Positions 1-7,060 of a stretch of 8,909 nucleotides of DNA are shown here, piece by piece. The translations under genes and the position numbers were made by a program. Origin of the DNA: Methylococcales bacterium (GTDB taxonomy: Bacteria > Pseudomonadota > Gammaproteobacteria > Methylococcales > Methylomonadaceae); NCBI GenBank assembly GCA_023134955.1, contig JAGLUC010000259.1, forward strand, positions 1 to 8,909, written 5' to 3'. A model generated the notes under the pieces. That model had not been told where the DNA came from and did not search any database. It saw nothing but the letters and a program-made list of their open reading frames with translations. Position 1 is the stretch's first letter. Each line of letters starts with the position of its first letter.

Positions 1-193
1 AGAACTGCCTGGCATATGCTGATAAGGATTCAACATAGCGTCGCTGACCTTCTGCATAGATAGTGTCAAAGGCTAGAGAAGATTTTCCAGAGCCTGATAA
101 ACCAGTGATAACAATTAAGGAATCTCTGGGTAAATCGAGGTCTATATTTTTTAGATTATGAGTCCTTGCACCTCGAATGCTGATTGTGTCCAT
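1..193 (-). CDS. uvrA: UvrA excinuclease ABC subunit A, N-terminal fragment
   Basis: This is the first 64 codons of UvrA, the DNA-damage-recognition ATPase of UvrABC nucleotide excision repair. It is read on the minus strand and cut by the left window edge. The translation begins MDTISIRGARTHNLKNID and contains the first Walker A motif, GLSGSGKSS, at residues 31-39. This is followed by AFDTIYAEGQRRYVESLSAY, which is near-invariant in UvrA. The ATG at 193-191 is preceded by an AGGA Shine-Dalgarno about 9 bases upstream. The gene is divergent from the MFS transporter at 269, an arrangement seen in several gammaproteobacteria. The family assignment is very secure; nothing can be said about the rest of the protein. 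Confidence 0.96.
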   Translation of the reverse strand, partial: MDTISIRGARTHNLKNIDLDLPRDSLIVITGLSGSGKSSLAFDTIYAEGQRRYVESLSAYARQF

Positions 194-225
194 TAATAGA
201 ATTCCTGAGCGTTAAATAACCTGAT

Positions 226-255
226 AATATACTTGTTTTTATTCCCAAATTGCAA
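226..255 (-). promoter_or_regulatory. Candidate sigma-70 promoter for uvrA
   Basis: On the minus strand, TTGCAA (255-250) and TATATT (231-226) are separated by 18 bases. They match the sigma-70 -35 and -10 consensus at 4/6 and 5/6 positions and lie 33-62 bases upstream of the uvrA start. The -35 element overlaps the Shine-Dalgarno of the divergent transporter gene. This is a motif match by eye only, and such matches are common in AT-rich DNA. Confidence 0.3.
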
Positions 256-261
256 AGGAAG
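255..261 (+). promoter_or_regulatory. Shine-Dalgarno that sets the TTG start of the transporter
   Basis: AAGGAAG lies 7 bases before a TTG at 269. The first in-frame ATG is ten codons later, at 299, and has no comparable purine-rich site before it. The site therefore favours the TTG as the true start. Confidence 0.6.
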
Positions 262-268
262 TTGAATT

Positions 269-1660
269 TTGACGCAACTGCAAGATATTACCAGCCCAAT
301 GACATCGTTGGAAAAGCGTGCAACACTATCATTAGCCAGTATTTATGCTTTAAGAATGCTCGGTTTGTTTATGATTTTGCCCGTATTGTCCATATTTGCA
401 GAAAAAATGGAAGGAGCCACGCCTTTATTAATAGGGCTGGCAATTAGTATCTATGGCTTAACTCAAGCAATTTTACAAATTCCTTTTGGATTATTATCCG
501 ATCACTTTGGGCGTAAAAAAATCATTATTATTGGTTTGATTTTGTTTTCAGCAGGAAGTGTTGTTGCTGCCGTATCAACCACTATTTATGGGGTATTAAT
601 TGGTAGAGCAATTCAAGGTAGCGGAGCTATTGCTGCGGCTATTATGGCTTTGGTCGCTGATTTGACTCAGGAGGTACATCGTACTAAAGCAATGGCGATG
701 ATTGGAGCAAGTATTGGTGTTTCATTTGGTGTTGCTATTACTCTAGGTCCAATTCTTGCTGCTTATATGGGTATTGCAGGTATTTTTTGGTTAACCGCTA
801 TATTGGCTTTATTAGCCATATTGGTTGTTCTATTTATTGTACCTAACCCTAAAAAATCAATTGTTCACCGCGATGCAGAATTAATTCCCAGTCAGGTTTT
901 AAATGTATTAAAAAACCCAGACTTACTAAGACTAGATTACGGTATTTTTATTCTACACTTATGTTTGACGGCAAGTTTTGTAGTATTACCTCTATTAATT
1001 AGAGATGCAGGGTTAGCACCTGATGACCACTGGATGATTTACTTGCCTATATTGGTCACATCATTAGCGGTGATAATACCGTTTGTAATTATTGCAGAAA
1101 AAAAACGACAAATGAAAGAGGTGTTTGTTGGAGCTATTATTACCTTAATTCTGGCAAATATTGGTTTATACATGTATTCCCATGTTTTAGTAGGTCTGAT
1201 TGGTTTTTTATGGTTATTTTTCTGTGGATTTAATTTGTTAGAAGCAACATTACCTTCATTAATTTCTAAAACAGCCTTAGGTGATTTAAAAGGAACAGCT
1301 ATGGGTGCTTATTCCAGTGCTCAATTTATGGGGGCATTTGTCGGTGGGGCAGTGGGCGGCTGGCTTTATGGTGAGTGGGGTGCAGTTGCAACCTTTTTAT
1401 TTTGCGCAATAGCCACATATTCCTGGCTCATTGTTGCCTTGTTTATGAAAGCACCCGTATATTTAGCAAATATGCTTATTTCGCTGGATGGCGTTAATGA
1501 AGCAAAAGGAGAGGACTTCGTTTCCGAATTACTTAATATTGAAGGTATAGAAGAAGTAAAACTTTATTTTGAGGAAAGCGTTGCTTATCTTAAAGTTGAT
1601 AATCAGCGCTTGCTAAAAAGTGAATTGCAAAAATTGTTAAATCAATGGGTTATGGATTAG
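269..1660 (+). CDS. YajR-like major facilitator superfamily transporter with C-terminal YAM domain
   Basis: This 463-residue inner-membrane protein has the hydrophobic pattern of a 12-helix MFS antiporter between about residues 22 and 395. The cytoplasmic loop between helices 2 and 3 carries the MFS motif A, GLLSDHFGRKKII (residues 74-86), and GRAIQGSGA follows at 112-120. After the last helix, residues 400-463 form a soluble tail with the alternating pattern of the ferredoxin-like YAM domain known from E. coli YajR (about 454 residues). The substrate is unknown; YajR-type proteins are presumed proton-driven drug or metabolite exporters. The TTG start at 269 is chosen because AAGGAAG lies 7 bases upstream; the alternative ATG at 299 would remove only ten residues. 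The gene is divergent from uvrA, and no clear terminator follows it. Confidence 0.88.
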   Translation: MTQLQDITSPMTSLEKRATLSLASIYALRMLGLFMILPVLSIFAEKMEGATPLLIGLAISIYGLTQAILQIPFGLLSDHFGRKKIIIIGLILFSAGSVVAAVSTTIYGVLIGRAIQGSGAIAAAIMALVADLTQEVHRTKAMAMIGASIGVSFGVAITLGPILAAYMGIAGIFWLTAILALLAILVVLFIVPNPKKSIVHRDAELIPSQVLNVLKNPDLLRLDYGIFILHLCLTASFVVLPLLIRDAGLAPDDHWMIYLPILVTSLAVIIPFVIIAEKKRQMKEVFVGAIITLILANIGLYMYSHVLVGLIGFLWLFFCGFNLLEATLPSLISKTALGDLKGTAMGAYSSAQFMGAFVGGAVGGWLYGEWGAVATFLFCAIATYSWLIVALFMKAPVYLANMLISLDGVNEAKGEDFVSELLNIEGIEEVKLYFEESVAYLKVDNQRLLKSELQKLLNQWVMD

Positions 1661-1804
1661 TTTAATAGAGTTACGACTGATCTGGTTTTCTTCTTTCAGT
1701 ACTTTGTTATGATTAGAACTTATGTTGAATTTGGCTTTGTATTTTCTTTAAAACAAGCTAGATTTAGAGGAAATATACGATTATAAAGCTTAATTTAATC
1801 ACCT

Positions 1805-2719
1805 ATGAAATATACGTTTCTTGTTTTTATTCTTTTCTATGCTTCTTTATTAAAAGCAGTTGACACACCAGATAAAATTATTGCCTTTGCTCAAGATGAT
1901 ATGAGTAATGATTTTCGTAAAGCACAAGTTTTTGATGTTCGAGATCATCTATTAAAGTATCCAGCTATTCAATTTACTTATTCAGATGCACAAGGACAAA
2001 CCTCTTTGTTGATCAAACAAATTGAACAATTTATTCAACAAAAAGTTGACGTGCTGGTAATAGGAACAAATGATGAGAATGCGGTTGTTCCAGTGGTAAC
2101 ACAAGCTTATCAGGCAGGTATACCAACCATTATTCTTGATCGTGGTATTAATAGTGAAAATTACACCTCTTTTATTAATACCAATAACATGCAGATCGGT
2201 GTTATTGCCGCTCAATATTTAGCAAAACAATTAAAAGGTAAAGGGACTGTGCTTTTGTTCGAGGGCTTGCCTCATGCAGATGTTACTAAGCTGAGAACTA
2301 AAGGTTTTTTAAAAACCATAAAAAAATATAAAAATATTTCAGTCATTACACGAACAGGTAATTTTTTACGTCGAGATGCCTTGTTGGAAATGGAAAAAAT
2401 AATTCAACAAGGTATCCATATTGATGCTATTTTTGCAGAAAGTGACAGTATGTTGAGTGGAGTTAGAATGGTGCTTGATAAACATAATATAGCGGCTGAT
2501 TCATTAATTATGATTGGTTGTGACTATACTCTTGAAGCACAACAAGCTATCCGTAAAGGACAACAATCGGCATCTATTTTCTTCCCGCTTGGTGGTAAAG
2601 AAACAGTGGCTACTGCATTGCAGATATTAGCAAATAAAATAGTGCCCAAGCATATTATTACCAATCCTGTAAAACTGGTGACAAAAAACAATGTCAATAA
2701 AATTAAAGCTATATTTTAG
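1805..2719 (+). CDS. Periplasmic sugar-type (RbsB/LuxP-like) substrate-binding protein, probable sensor partner
   Basis: This is a 304-residue exported protein. Residues 1-18 form a signal peptide ending LLKA, with no lipobox cysteine, so it is probably a soluble periplasmic protein. The rest has the type I periplasmic-binding fold of Peripla_BP_4. VDVLVIGTND (81-90) and GIPTIILDRGI (105-115) are typical core strands. Candidate ligand contacts in the usual places are D112/R113, R164 in RTKGF, D214 in AESDSM and D240 in GCD. No sugar permease or ATPase gene adjoins it. A GGDEF-EAL gene begins 3 bases after its stop, which implies a co-transcribed, translationally coupled pair in which this protein reports ligand to the enzyme, by analogy with LuxP-LuxQ or NspS-MbaA. 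The ligand cannot be read from sequence. No good Shine-Dalgarno precedes the ATG; a weak TTGAAT...TTAAAA promoter-like pair lies at 1725-1753. Confidence 0.85.
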   Translation: MKYTFLVFILFYASLLKAVDTPDKIIAFAQDDMSNDFRKAQVFDVRDHLLKYPAIQFTYSDAQGQTSLLIKQIEQFIQQKVDVLVIGTNDENAVVPVVTQAYQAGIPTIILDRGINSENYTSFINTNNMQIGVIAAQYLAKQLKGKGTVLLFEGLPHADVTKLRTKGFLKTIKKYKNISVITRTGNFLRRDALLEMEKIIQQGIHIDAIFAESDSMLSGVRMVLDKHNIAADSLIMIGCDYTLEAQQAIRKGQQSASIFFPLGGKETVATALQILANKIVPKHIITNPVKLVTKNNVNKIKAIF

Positions 2720-2722
2720 AAA

Positions 2723-5212
2723 ATGAGTTTCTTTTTTAAAAATAGTTTAAAGAATAAGGTTTCATACGCTTTTTTGGGTACTACCTTGTGTATTTTGATT
2801 ATTTTAGGGCTTTATTTTGACTCTTTTCTTAAAAAGAATTATTTGCTTAGTTCACAAAAAAGAATGGAACACGGCTTTCTTCGGCTTGTTCAGCATTTGG
2901 ATGAGGTAAAAAATAATCTTGGCAGGGTTACTCAGCATATTGCCAATGATGAAAAGATATTGGCATCTATTTCTTTACTCAATCAATATCAGGATAAAAA
3001 AAATTACAATAGACATTTATTAGATGAGGAAAAAAAACTGCTATTGGAACAATTACTTATCAGGATGAAAATATCATTTAATAATGATCTTGCCATTTAT
3101 GATCATAATTACGAATTGCTTGTTTTTATTACTAAGCAAGAAGAAAGTTTTCATTTAAATTTCTTTTCTTATCAACAAGGCAAACGGCAATTGTTTGGTA
3201 AGGATGAAAGTGAGTCAACTTATCAACTAGAAAATTACCAGAAAAATGAATTGATGAAATATGATCATCAAGCTTACTATCCACTAGCTCAGCTTGAGCA
3301 AAAAAACTTTGTTATTTTGCATCTTAGTCAGATACTAATTATGCAATCGAATTTTAGTATTTTTAATGATGTTTCAGGTAAACATCTGATGCATATTGAA
3401 CTAAGCAAAGATATTGATAATCATTACTTTGAACGTTTATCTAAAGATCTGGGTATTAATATTTCTTTTAGCCATAAAAAGCCTGTTTTAACTGGAGAGC
3501 CCGAGTTGGAAGCTGCTGAGTTATTACATAAAAATATTGCCCATCTTGATATGAGGCAAACGCCAGATTATTTTTTGGCGATAACAAAAACACAAACACC
3601 CGAGGGTGTTGTTTATTTTACCAGTCAGATGGATAAGACAGTCCTCAGTAATACCTTAAGAGAAAACAGGCAACAATTTATTTTTGTTTTTAGTCTGGTT
3701 GCTGTTGCCATGTCAATTTTAGTCCGGATTTTGGTGACTCGAAATATGGCTAAGCCTTTATCTGATTTAATGTCTCAAATTTATAGGATAGAACGTCAGG
3801 ATTACGCGCCCTATGAGGTGATAAAAACATCAGATGAAATTGAAGAAATTTCAAAAAACATTAATCAGTTAGCTAGTGCGGTACGTAGCAGAACTCACAC
3901 TTTAGAATATTTGTCCAATCATGATTCATTAACAGGCTTGCCTAATCGACGTTTTTTTGAGGAACGATTAACACATGCATTAGACCTTGCAAAAAGAGAT
4001 GGCAGTGAATTAGCCATTATCTTTTTTGATTTAGATGGCTTTAAACAAATCAATGACAGCCTAGGGCATGATACAGGTGATCAATTGCTTAAAAGTGTCG
4101 CTAACCGGGTAAAAACATGTATACGTAATATTGATACAGTCGCGCGTGTCAGTGGTGATGAGTTTATAGTATTGATCGAACAAATTAAAGATGAATCCGA
4201 CTTTAAGGTAATCATCGATAAGCTAATGAATGTTTTTAGCAAAGATTTTAATTGTCTTTCATATAAAATCAATATTACAGCAAGTATAGGAATTTCTATC
4301 TACCCCAGAGATGGTAATGATTATGTGACTTTAATTAAAAATGCTGATTTAGCTATGTATAAAGTTAAAGAGGAGGGACGGAATAATTATTATTATTTTA
4401 CCGCCTCTTTATCGGAACATTTGCAGGAGAGAATCGCAAAAATAGCAGCTCTAAAGCAAGCAATGGGAGACTGTTCAGAATTTAAGTTAGTCTATCAACC
4501 CACTGTTTTTGCAGAAAATAATAAGATAACAAGCATAGAAACATTAATTCGTTGGCATAGTTCTACCCTGGGATTAATTCACCCTGAAGATTTTATTTCT
4601 TTAGCGGAGGAATCAGGGGTGATTGTTCAGCTTGGTGAGTGGGTTTTACAGCAAGCCTGTGTCGATTTTATGCACTTAGAAAAGCAAGGATATCAACTAG
4701 ACCATGTTGCTATCAATGTTTCTAATATTCAATTTAAGCAGGGTGATATGTTTGCGGTATTACAAAAAGTAATTGAGCAAACGGGTATAAAACCCTCACA
4801 AATTGAATTGGAAATTACTGAAAGTTATTTAATGGGTGATGATGAAAGGGTGCCAGAAACATTAATAAAAATACGTAGTCTGGGCGTGAAGCTTGCCATT
4901 GACGATTTTTGTACGGGGTATTCCTCAATGAGTTATTTGCAGAAATTGCCCATCACACGGGTAAAAATAGATAAAGCCTTTGTCGATGGCATACCTGAGA
5001 ATAAAGAAAACCTTGCAATTTCTCGTGCAATTATTGCATTAGCTAAGACATTTGGTTTGGTAGTAACAGCAGAAGGTATTGAAACCAAACAGCAGCGTGA
5101 CTGTTTAAGGGCTGAGCATTGTAATGAAATTCAAGGATATTATTATTCAAGACCACTTGATATTACCGAGTTAAAAAAATATTTTGAGCGCTGGGGGGTA
5201 AAAAAATATTAG
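2723..5212 (+). CDS. Membrane-bound GGDEF-EAL c-di-GMP enzyme with periplasmic sensor and HAMP domain
   Basis: This 829-residue protein makes or breaks cyclic di-GMP at the inner membrane. A first membrane helix (about 14-34) and a second (about 318-338) bracket a periplasmic region of roughly 280 residues that looks Cache/CHASE-like. HAMP follows at about 339-392. The GGDEF domain (about 393-560) has DSLTGLPNR (401-409), FFDLDGF and SGDEF (477-481). An RxxD inhibitory site, RNID (468-471), lies five residues before SGDEF. The EAL domain (about 572-820) reads ETL at 606-608. It keeps N665, E697, D727-D728, K748, E784 and Q804, so phosphodiesterase activity is plausible. Loop 6 reads DFCTGYSS instead of the usual DFGTGYSS. 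The first glycine of GGDEF is serine, a substitution tolerated in some active cyclases. The start codon lies 3 bases after the binding-protein stop with no Shine-Dalgarno of its own, consistent with translational coupling. Confidence 0.92.
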   Translation: MSFFFKNSLKNKVSYAFLGTTLCILIILGLYFDSFLKKNYLLSSQKRMEHGFLRLVQHLDEVKNNLGRVTQHIANDEKILASISLLNQYQDKKNYNRHLLDEEKKLLLEQLLIRMKISFNNDLAIYDHNYELLVFITKQEESFHLNFFSYQQGKRQLFGKDESESTYQLENYQKNELMKYDHQAYYPLAQLEQKNFVILHLSQILIMQSNFSIFNDVSGKHLMHIELSKDIDNHYFERLSKDLGINISFSHKKPVLTGEPELEAAELLHKNIAHLDMRQTPDYFLAITKTQTPEGVVYFTSQMDKTVLSNTLRENRQQFIFVFSLVAVAMSILVRILVTRNMAKPLSDLMSQIYRIERQDYAPYEVIKTSDEIEEISKNINQLASAVRSRTHTLEYLSNHDSLTGLPNRRFFEERLTHALDLAKRDGSELAIIFFDLDGFKQINDSLGHDTGDQLLKSVANRVKTCIRNIDTVARVSGDEFIVLIEQIKDESDFKVIIDKLMNVFSKDFNCLSYKINITASIGISIYPRDGNDYVTLIKNADLAMYKVKEEGRNNYYYFTASLSEHLQERIAKIAALKQAMGDCSEFKLVYQPTVFAENNKITSIETLIRWHSSTLGLIHPEDFISLAEESGVIVQLGEWVLQQACVDFMHLEKQGYQLDHVAINVSNIQFKQGDMFAVLQKVIEQTGIKPSQIELEITESYLMGDDERVPETLIKIRSLGVKLAIDDFCTGYSSMSYLQKLPITRVKIDKAFVDGIPENKENLAISRAIIALAKTFGLVVTAEGIETKQQRDCLRAEHCNEIQGYYYSRPLDITELKKYFERWGVKKY

Positions 5213-5218
5213 AAACTT

Positions 5219-5244
5219 TGTAAGAAAATGTTGCACATCTCGAC
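5219..5244 (+). promoter_or_regulatory. Candidate ECF-sigma promoter for the DUF547-sigma-arsM cluster
   Basis: TGTAAG (5219-5224) and CGAC (5241-5244) are separated by exactly 16 bases. This is the size and style of ECF promoters, which carry a G/TAA-containing -35 and a CGxx -10. It lies in the short gap between the GGDEF-EAL gene and the DUF547 gene, at the head of the operon that encodes an ECF sigma factor, so autoregulation is the natural inference. Transcription would begin near 5251, upstream of the Shine-Dalgarno at 5266. No good sigma-70 promoter is visible in the same gap. I could not find the same motif before the sigma gene or before arsM. Confidence 0.45.
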
Positions 5245-5265
5245 AAATAGTCAACTGTCATGTTT

Positions 5266-5272
5266 GGAGAGG
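5266..5272 (+). promoter_or_regulatory. Shine-Dalgarno that sets the DUF547 start at 5278
   Basis: GGAGAGG lies 5 bases before the ATG at 5278. The upstream in-frame ATG at 5260 has no such site and would add six residues in front of an already complete signal peptide. Confidence 0.7.
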
Positions 5273-5277
5273 CATCA

Positions 5278-6018
5278 ATGCCTATTGAAAAAACATTAAT
5301 ATTAATGCTGTGTTCGTTGTTTTTAGTATCTACTGTCATGGCAAAAGAGCCTGACTGGACAAATTACCAGACAGTACTAACTCAGATTAAAGTGGGTGTA
5401 AAAAACAAAATAGCGTTAATGCAGGTTGATTATTTGGCGATTAAAAATAATGGTAGCCTGGATAAAGCCTATCAACAACTTTCCGCTTTTAATGTGGAAC
5501 AATTATCTAATCGACAACAGAAGTTAGCCTTTTATATTAATGCCTATAATATACTTGCCTTAAAGATGGTGGCTGATCATTGGCCGACAGAAAGCATTAA
5601 AGATGTAGGTGGTTTATTTAGCCCTGTCTGGGACAAACCAGCCGGTGTTTTGGCTGGAAAAACAGTCACGTTGGGTGAGATTGAACATAAAATATTAAGA
5701 CCAATGGCAGAGCCAAGAATACATTTGGCAATTGTTTGTGCTTCAGTGAGTTGTCCTGATCTTAGAAATGAGCCTTATACAGCGAAGCAACTTGATGATC
5801 AGCTTGATGATCAAACACGACGCTTTTTAAATAATCAGGGAAAGGGTCTTAGGCTGGAGAATAATGTTTTAAGAATTTCTAAAATATTTGATTGGTTTGA
5901 ACAAGACTTTAAAGTTTATGGCGGGGTTGCTGCTTTTATTAAACGTTATAAAACTGATTTGCCTGCGGTTAAAATTAAAAGTAATTTAAATTATGATTGG
6001 AATGTGAATAGCAAATAA
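5278..6018 (+). CDS. Exported DUF547 domain protein
   Basis: This is a 246-residue protein whose biochemical role is not established. Residues 1-22 form a signal peptide with a likely cleavage after VMA, placing it in the periplasm. The remainder is a full DUF547 domain: KLAFYINAYNILALK (82-96), GEIEHKILRP (133-142), HLAIVCASVSCPDL (149-162) with the conserved cysteines C154 and C159, FDWFEQDF (204-211), and a YDWNVN ending. The ATG at 5278 is preferred over 5260 because of the GGAGAGG site and because a possible promoter lies just upstream. The gene opens the five-gene run that contains the sigma/anti-sigma pair and arsM, so a link to organoarsenic metabolism or its envelope handling is inferred from context only. 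A 12-base tandem duplication at 5791-5814 encodes QLDDQLDD. Confidence 0.88.
   Translation: MPIEKTLILMLCSLFLVSTVMAKEPDWTNYQTVLTQIKVGVKNKIALMQVDYLAIKNNGSLDKAYQQLSAFNVEQLSNRQQKLAFYINAYNILALKMVADHWPTESIKDVGGLFSPVWDKPAGVLAGKTVTLGEIEHKILRPMAEPRIHLAIVCASVSCPDLRNEPYTAKQLDDQLDDQTRRFLNNQGKGLRLENNVLRISKIFDWFEQDFKVYGGVAAFIKRYKTDLPAVKIKSNLNYDWNVNSK
5791..5814 (+). repeat. 12-base tandem duplication inside the DUF547 gene
   Basis: Two adjacent copies of CTTGATGATCA(G/A) differ only in the last base and encode LDDQ twice. The copies are in frame, so the protein is extended or reshaped by four residues without disruption. It may be an old slippage duplication or simply a repetitive helix. Confidence 0.5.
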
Positions 6019-6022
6019 CAAA

Positions 6023-6042
6023 AAGTATTAAGGGTAATACTT
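6023..6042 (+). repeat. Perfect AT-rich inverted repeat after the DUF547 gene
   Basis: AAGTATTA and TAATACTT form an 8-base perfect stem around the loop AGGG, starting 5 bases after the DUF547 stop. There is no uridine run afterwards and the stem has only one G-C pair, so it is a poor intrinsic terminator. It could be a weak processing or attenuation element, or an operator dyad in front of the sigma gene. Confidence 0.45.
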
Positions 6043-6091
6043 GGTTTGGGTTTAAAATAGGGTGTTCTTGAACCTGAAGAGTATAAGAAAA

Positions 6092-6655
6092 ATGATGCAT
6101 AAAATGTCCGATCCTGATCAATGGATACCCTTGTATGGTGATATTCTTTATCGCTATAGTATAGGGCGGGTTCGTTATCCTGATGTTGCGGAAGACCTGG
6201 TTCAAGAAACATTGCTGGCAGCATTAAAAGCACGAGAAAATTATGCTGGACAAGCTTCTGAACAGACCTGGTTGATTGGTATTCTAAAACATAAAATTAT
6301 TGATTATTTTCGTAAAGTTTCACGCGATAAAACTCAAGAACTTGAAGATCATTTAATCGCAGATGAAGATGATTATTTTAATCAACAAGGTGGTTGGAAA
6401 ATTGATTTTTCACAGTGGTCTCAACCCGATAAATCCATGGAGCAAGAGCAATTTATCAAGACCTTGCAAGCATGTATTGATAAATTGCCGCCTCGTATGG
6501 CGCAATTGTTTATGCTACGTGAATTAGATGATGTAAAGAATGAAGAAATTTGTGAATTAATGTCAATATCAACGCAGAATAATTTATGGGTTATGTTATC
6601 AAGAATGAGAGTGCAATTGAGGCATTGCCTGGATATAAACTGGATTAGCCAGTAG
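6092..6655 (+). CDS. ECF-type RNA polymerase sigma factor (TIGR02943-like)
   Basis: This 187-residue group 4 sigma factor would direct RNA polymerase to a small regulon. Sigma region 2 is at about residues 5-80, including DVAEDLVQETLLAALK (31-46) and TWLIGILKHKIIDYFRK (59-75). Region 4 is at about 126-180, with KLPPRMAQLFMLRELDD followed by a helix-turn-helix ending in MLSRMRVQLRHCL. Between them is a long acidic, tryptophan-containing linker (about 81-125) that resembles the TIGR02943 family. The start is uncertain. The ATG at 6092 follows a weak GAAGAG site; an in-frame GTG at 6062 would add ten residues, and ATGs at 6095 and 6104 are also possible. The gene is followed after 10 bases by a zinc-finger anti-sigma gene, and its likely target promoter is the motif at 5219. 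Confidence 0.92.
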   Translation: MMHKMSDPDQWIPLYGDILYRYSIGRVRYPDVAEDLVQETLLAALKARENYAGQASEQTWLIGILKHKIIDYFRKVSRDKTQELEDHLIADEDDYFNQQGGWKIDFSQWSQPDKSMEQEQFIKTLQACIDKLPPRMAQLFMLRELDDVKNEEICELMSISTQNNLWVMLSRMRVQLRHCLDINWISQ

Positions 6656-6665
6656 GGAGCTTAAA

Positions 6666-6923
6666 ATGTTGACATGCAAAGAGGTGAGTTTATTAGCATC
6701 CAAAAAATTGGATGAGAAACTTACATTAGGAGAGCGTGTAGGGTTTCTTTTGCATATTTCCATGTGTGGGGTGTGCCGACGGTATAGTAAAGAGATAAAT
6801 AAAGTACATGCACTGATGTTGAATGTTGGAAAGAATGGAAAGTCTTTTATGTCTGAGTCAGTAAAACTCTCTAAAGAAGCGCGTGAGCGAATTAAAGTGG
6901 CATTAGATAAGGTCAGTCATTAA
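6666..6923 (+). CDS. Small soluble zinc-finger (zf-HC2) anti-sigma factor
   Basis: This 85-residue protein is the probable inhibitor of the sigma factor encoded just upstream. It has the zinc-binding anti-sigma signature H30-x3-C34-x2-C37 with a further cysteine at C4, the usual fourth ligand. No membrane segment is present, so it acts in the cytoplasm. It lacks the extra C-terminal sensor domain of larger anti-sigma proteins, ending instead in a charged helix. A good Shine-Dalgarno, AGGGAG, overlaps the sigma stop codon and lies 6 bases before the ATG, so the two genes are co-expressed. Thiol-zinc centres of this type release the sigma factor on oxidation in known cases. Binding of trivalent arsenic to the same thiols is an attractive but untested idea given the neighbouring arsM. 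Confidence 0.88.
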   Translation: MLTCKEVSLLASKKLDEKLTLGERVGFLLHISMCGVCRRYSKEINKVHALMLNVGKNGKSFMSESVKLSKEARERIKVALDKVSH

Positions 6924-6962
6924 ATAAAATATCGGTTTTTTGATTTTTATAAAATATATTAT

Positions 6963-6986
6963 GAAGCGAGGCTAAAGCCTCACTTC
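6963..6986 (+). repeat. REP-like palindrome between the anti-sigma gene and arsM
   Basis: The arms GAAG-C-GAGGCT and AGCCTC-A-CTTC pair over 10 of 11 positions around a tiny AA centre (effectively a TAAA loop). It is a strong stem in otherwise AT-rich DNA. It is not followed by a T-run, so it is not a classic terminator. Its form, GAGGCTAAAGCCTC, resembles short interspersed palindromes that are scattered between genes in many gammaproteobacterial genomes. It could stabilise the upstream sigma/anti-sigma transcript or lower readthrough into arsM. Confidence 0.65.
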
Positions 6987-7060
6987 CAGCAATCAACCTG
7001 CGGTTTGTTAATAGCATGTCATAAAAATTATATGGGTATTTGCAGGACAACGCTTTTTAT

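Noticed and set aside
194..268. Possible LexA (SOS) box between uvrA and the transporter
   Set aside because: No CTGT-N8-ACAG match is present in the gap; the nearest resemblance, around CTGATAATATAC, lacks the second half.
250..447. Short plus-strand frame overlapping the transporter start
   Set aside because: It is out of frame with the well-supported MFS gene and its translation has no recognisable features.
1676..1700. ACTGA...TCAGT as a terminator after the transporter gene
   Set aside because: The stem is only 5 bases with a 15-base loop and no T-run follows it.
1770..1815. GAAATATACG repeated before and at the start of the binding-protein gene
   Set aside because: Two short AT-rich copies 36 bases apart are likely to be chance, with no third copy or symmetry.
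5975..6233. Two overlapping minus-strand open frames across the start of the sigma gene
   Set aside because: They lie opposite the DUF547 end and the conserved sigma region 2, and their translations look like no protein family.
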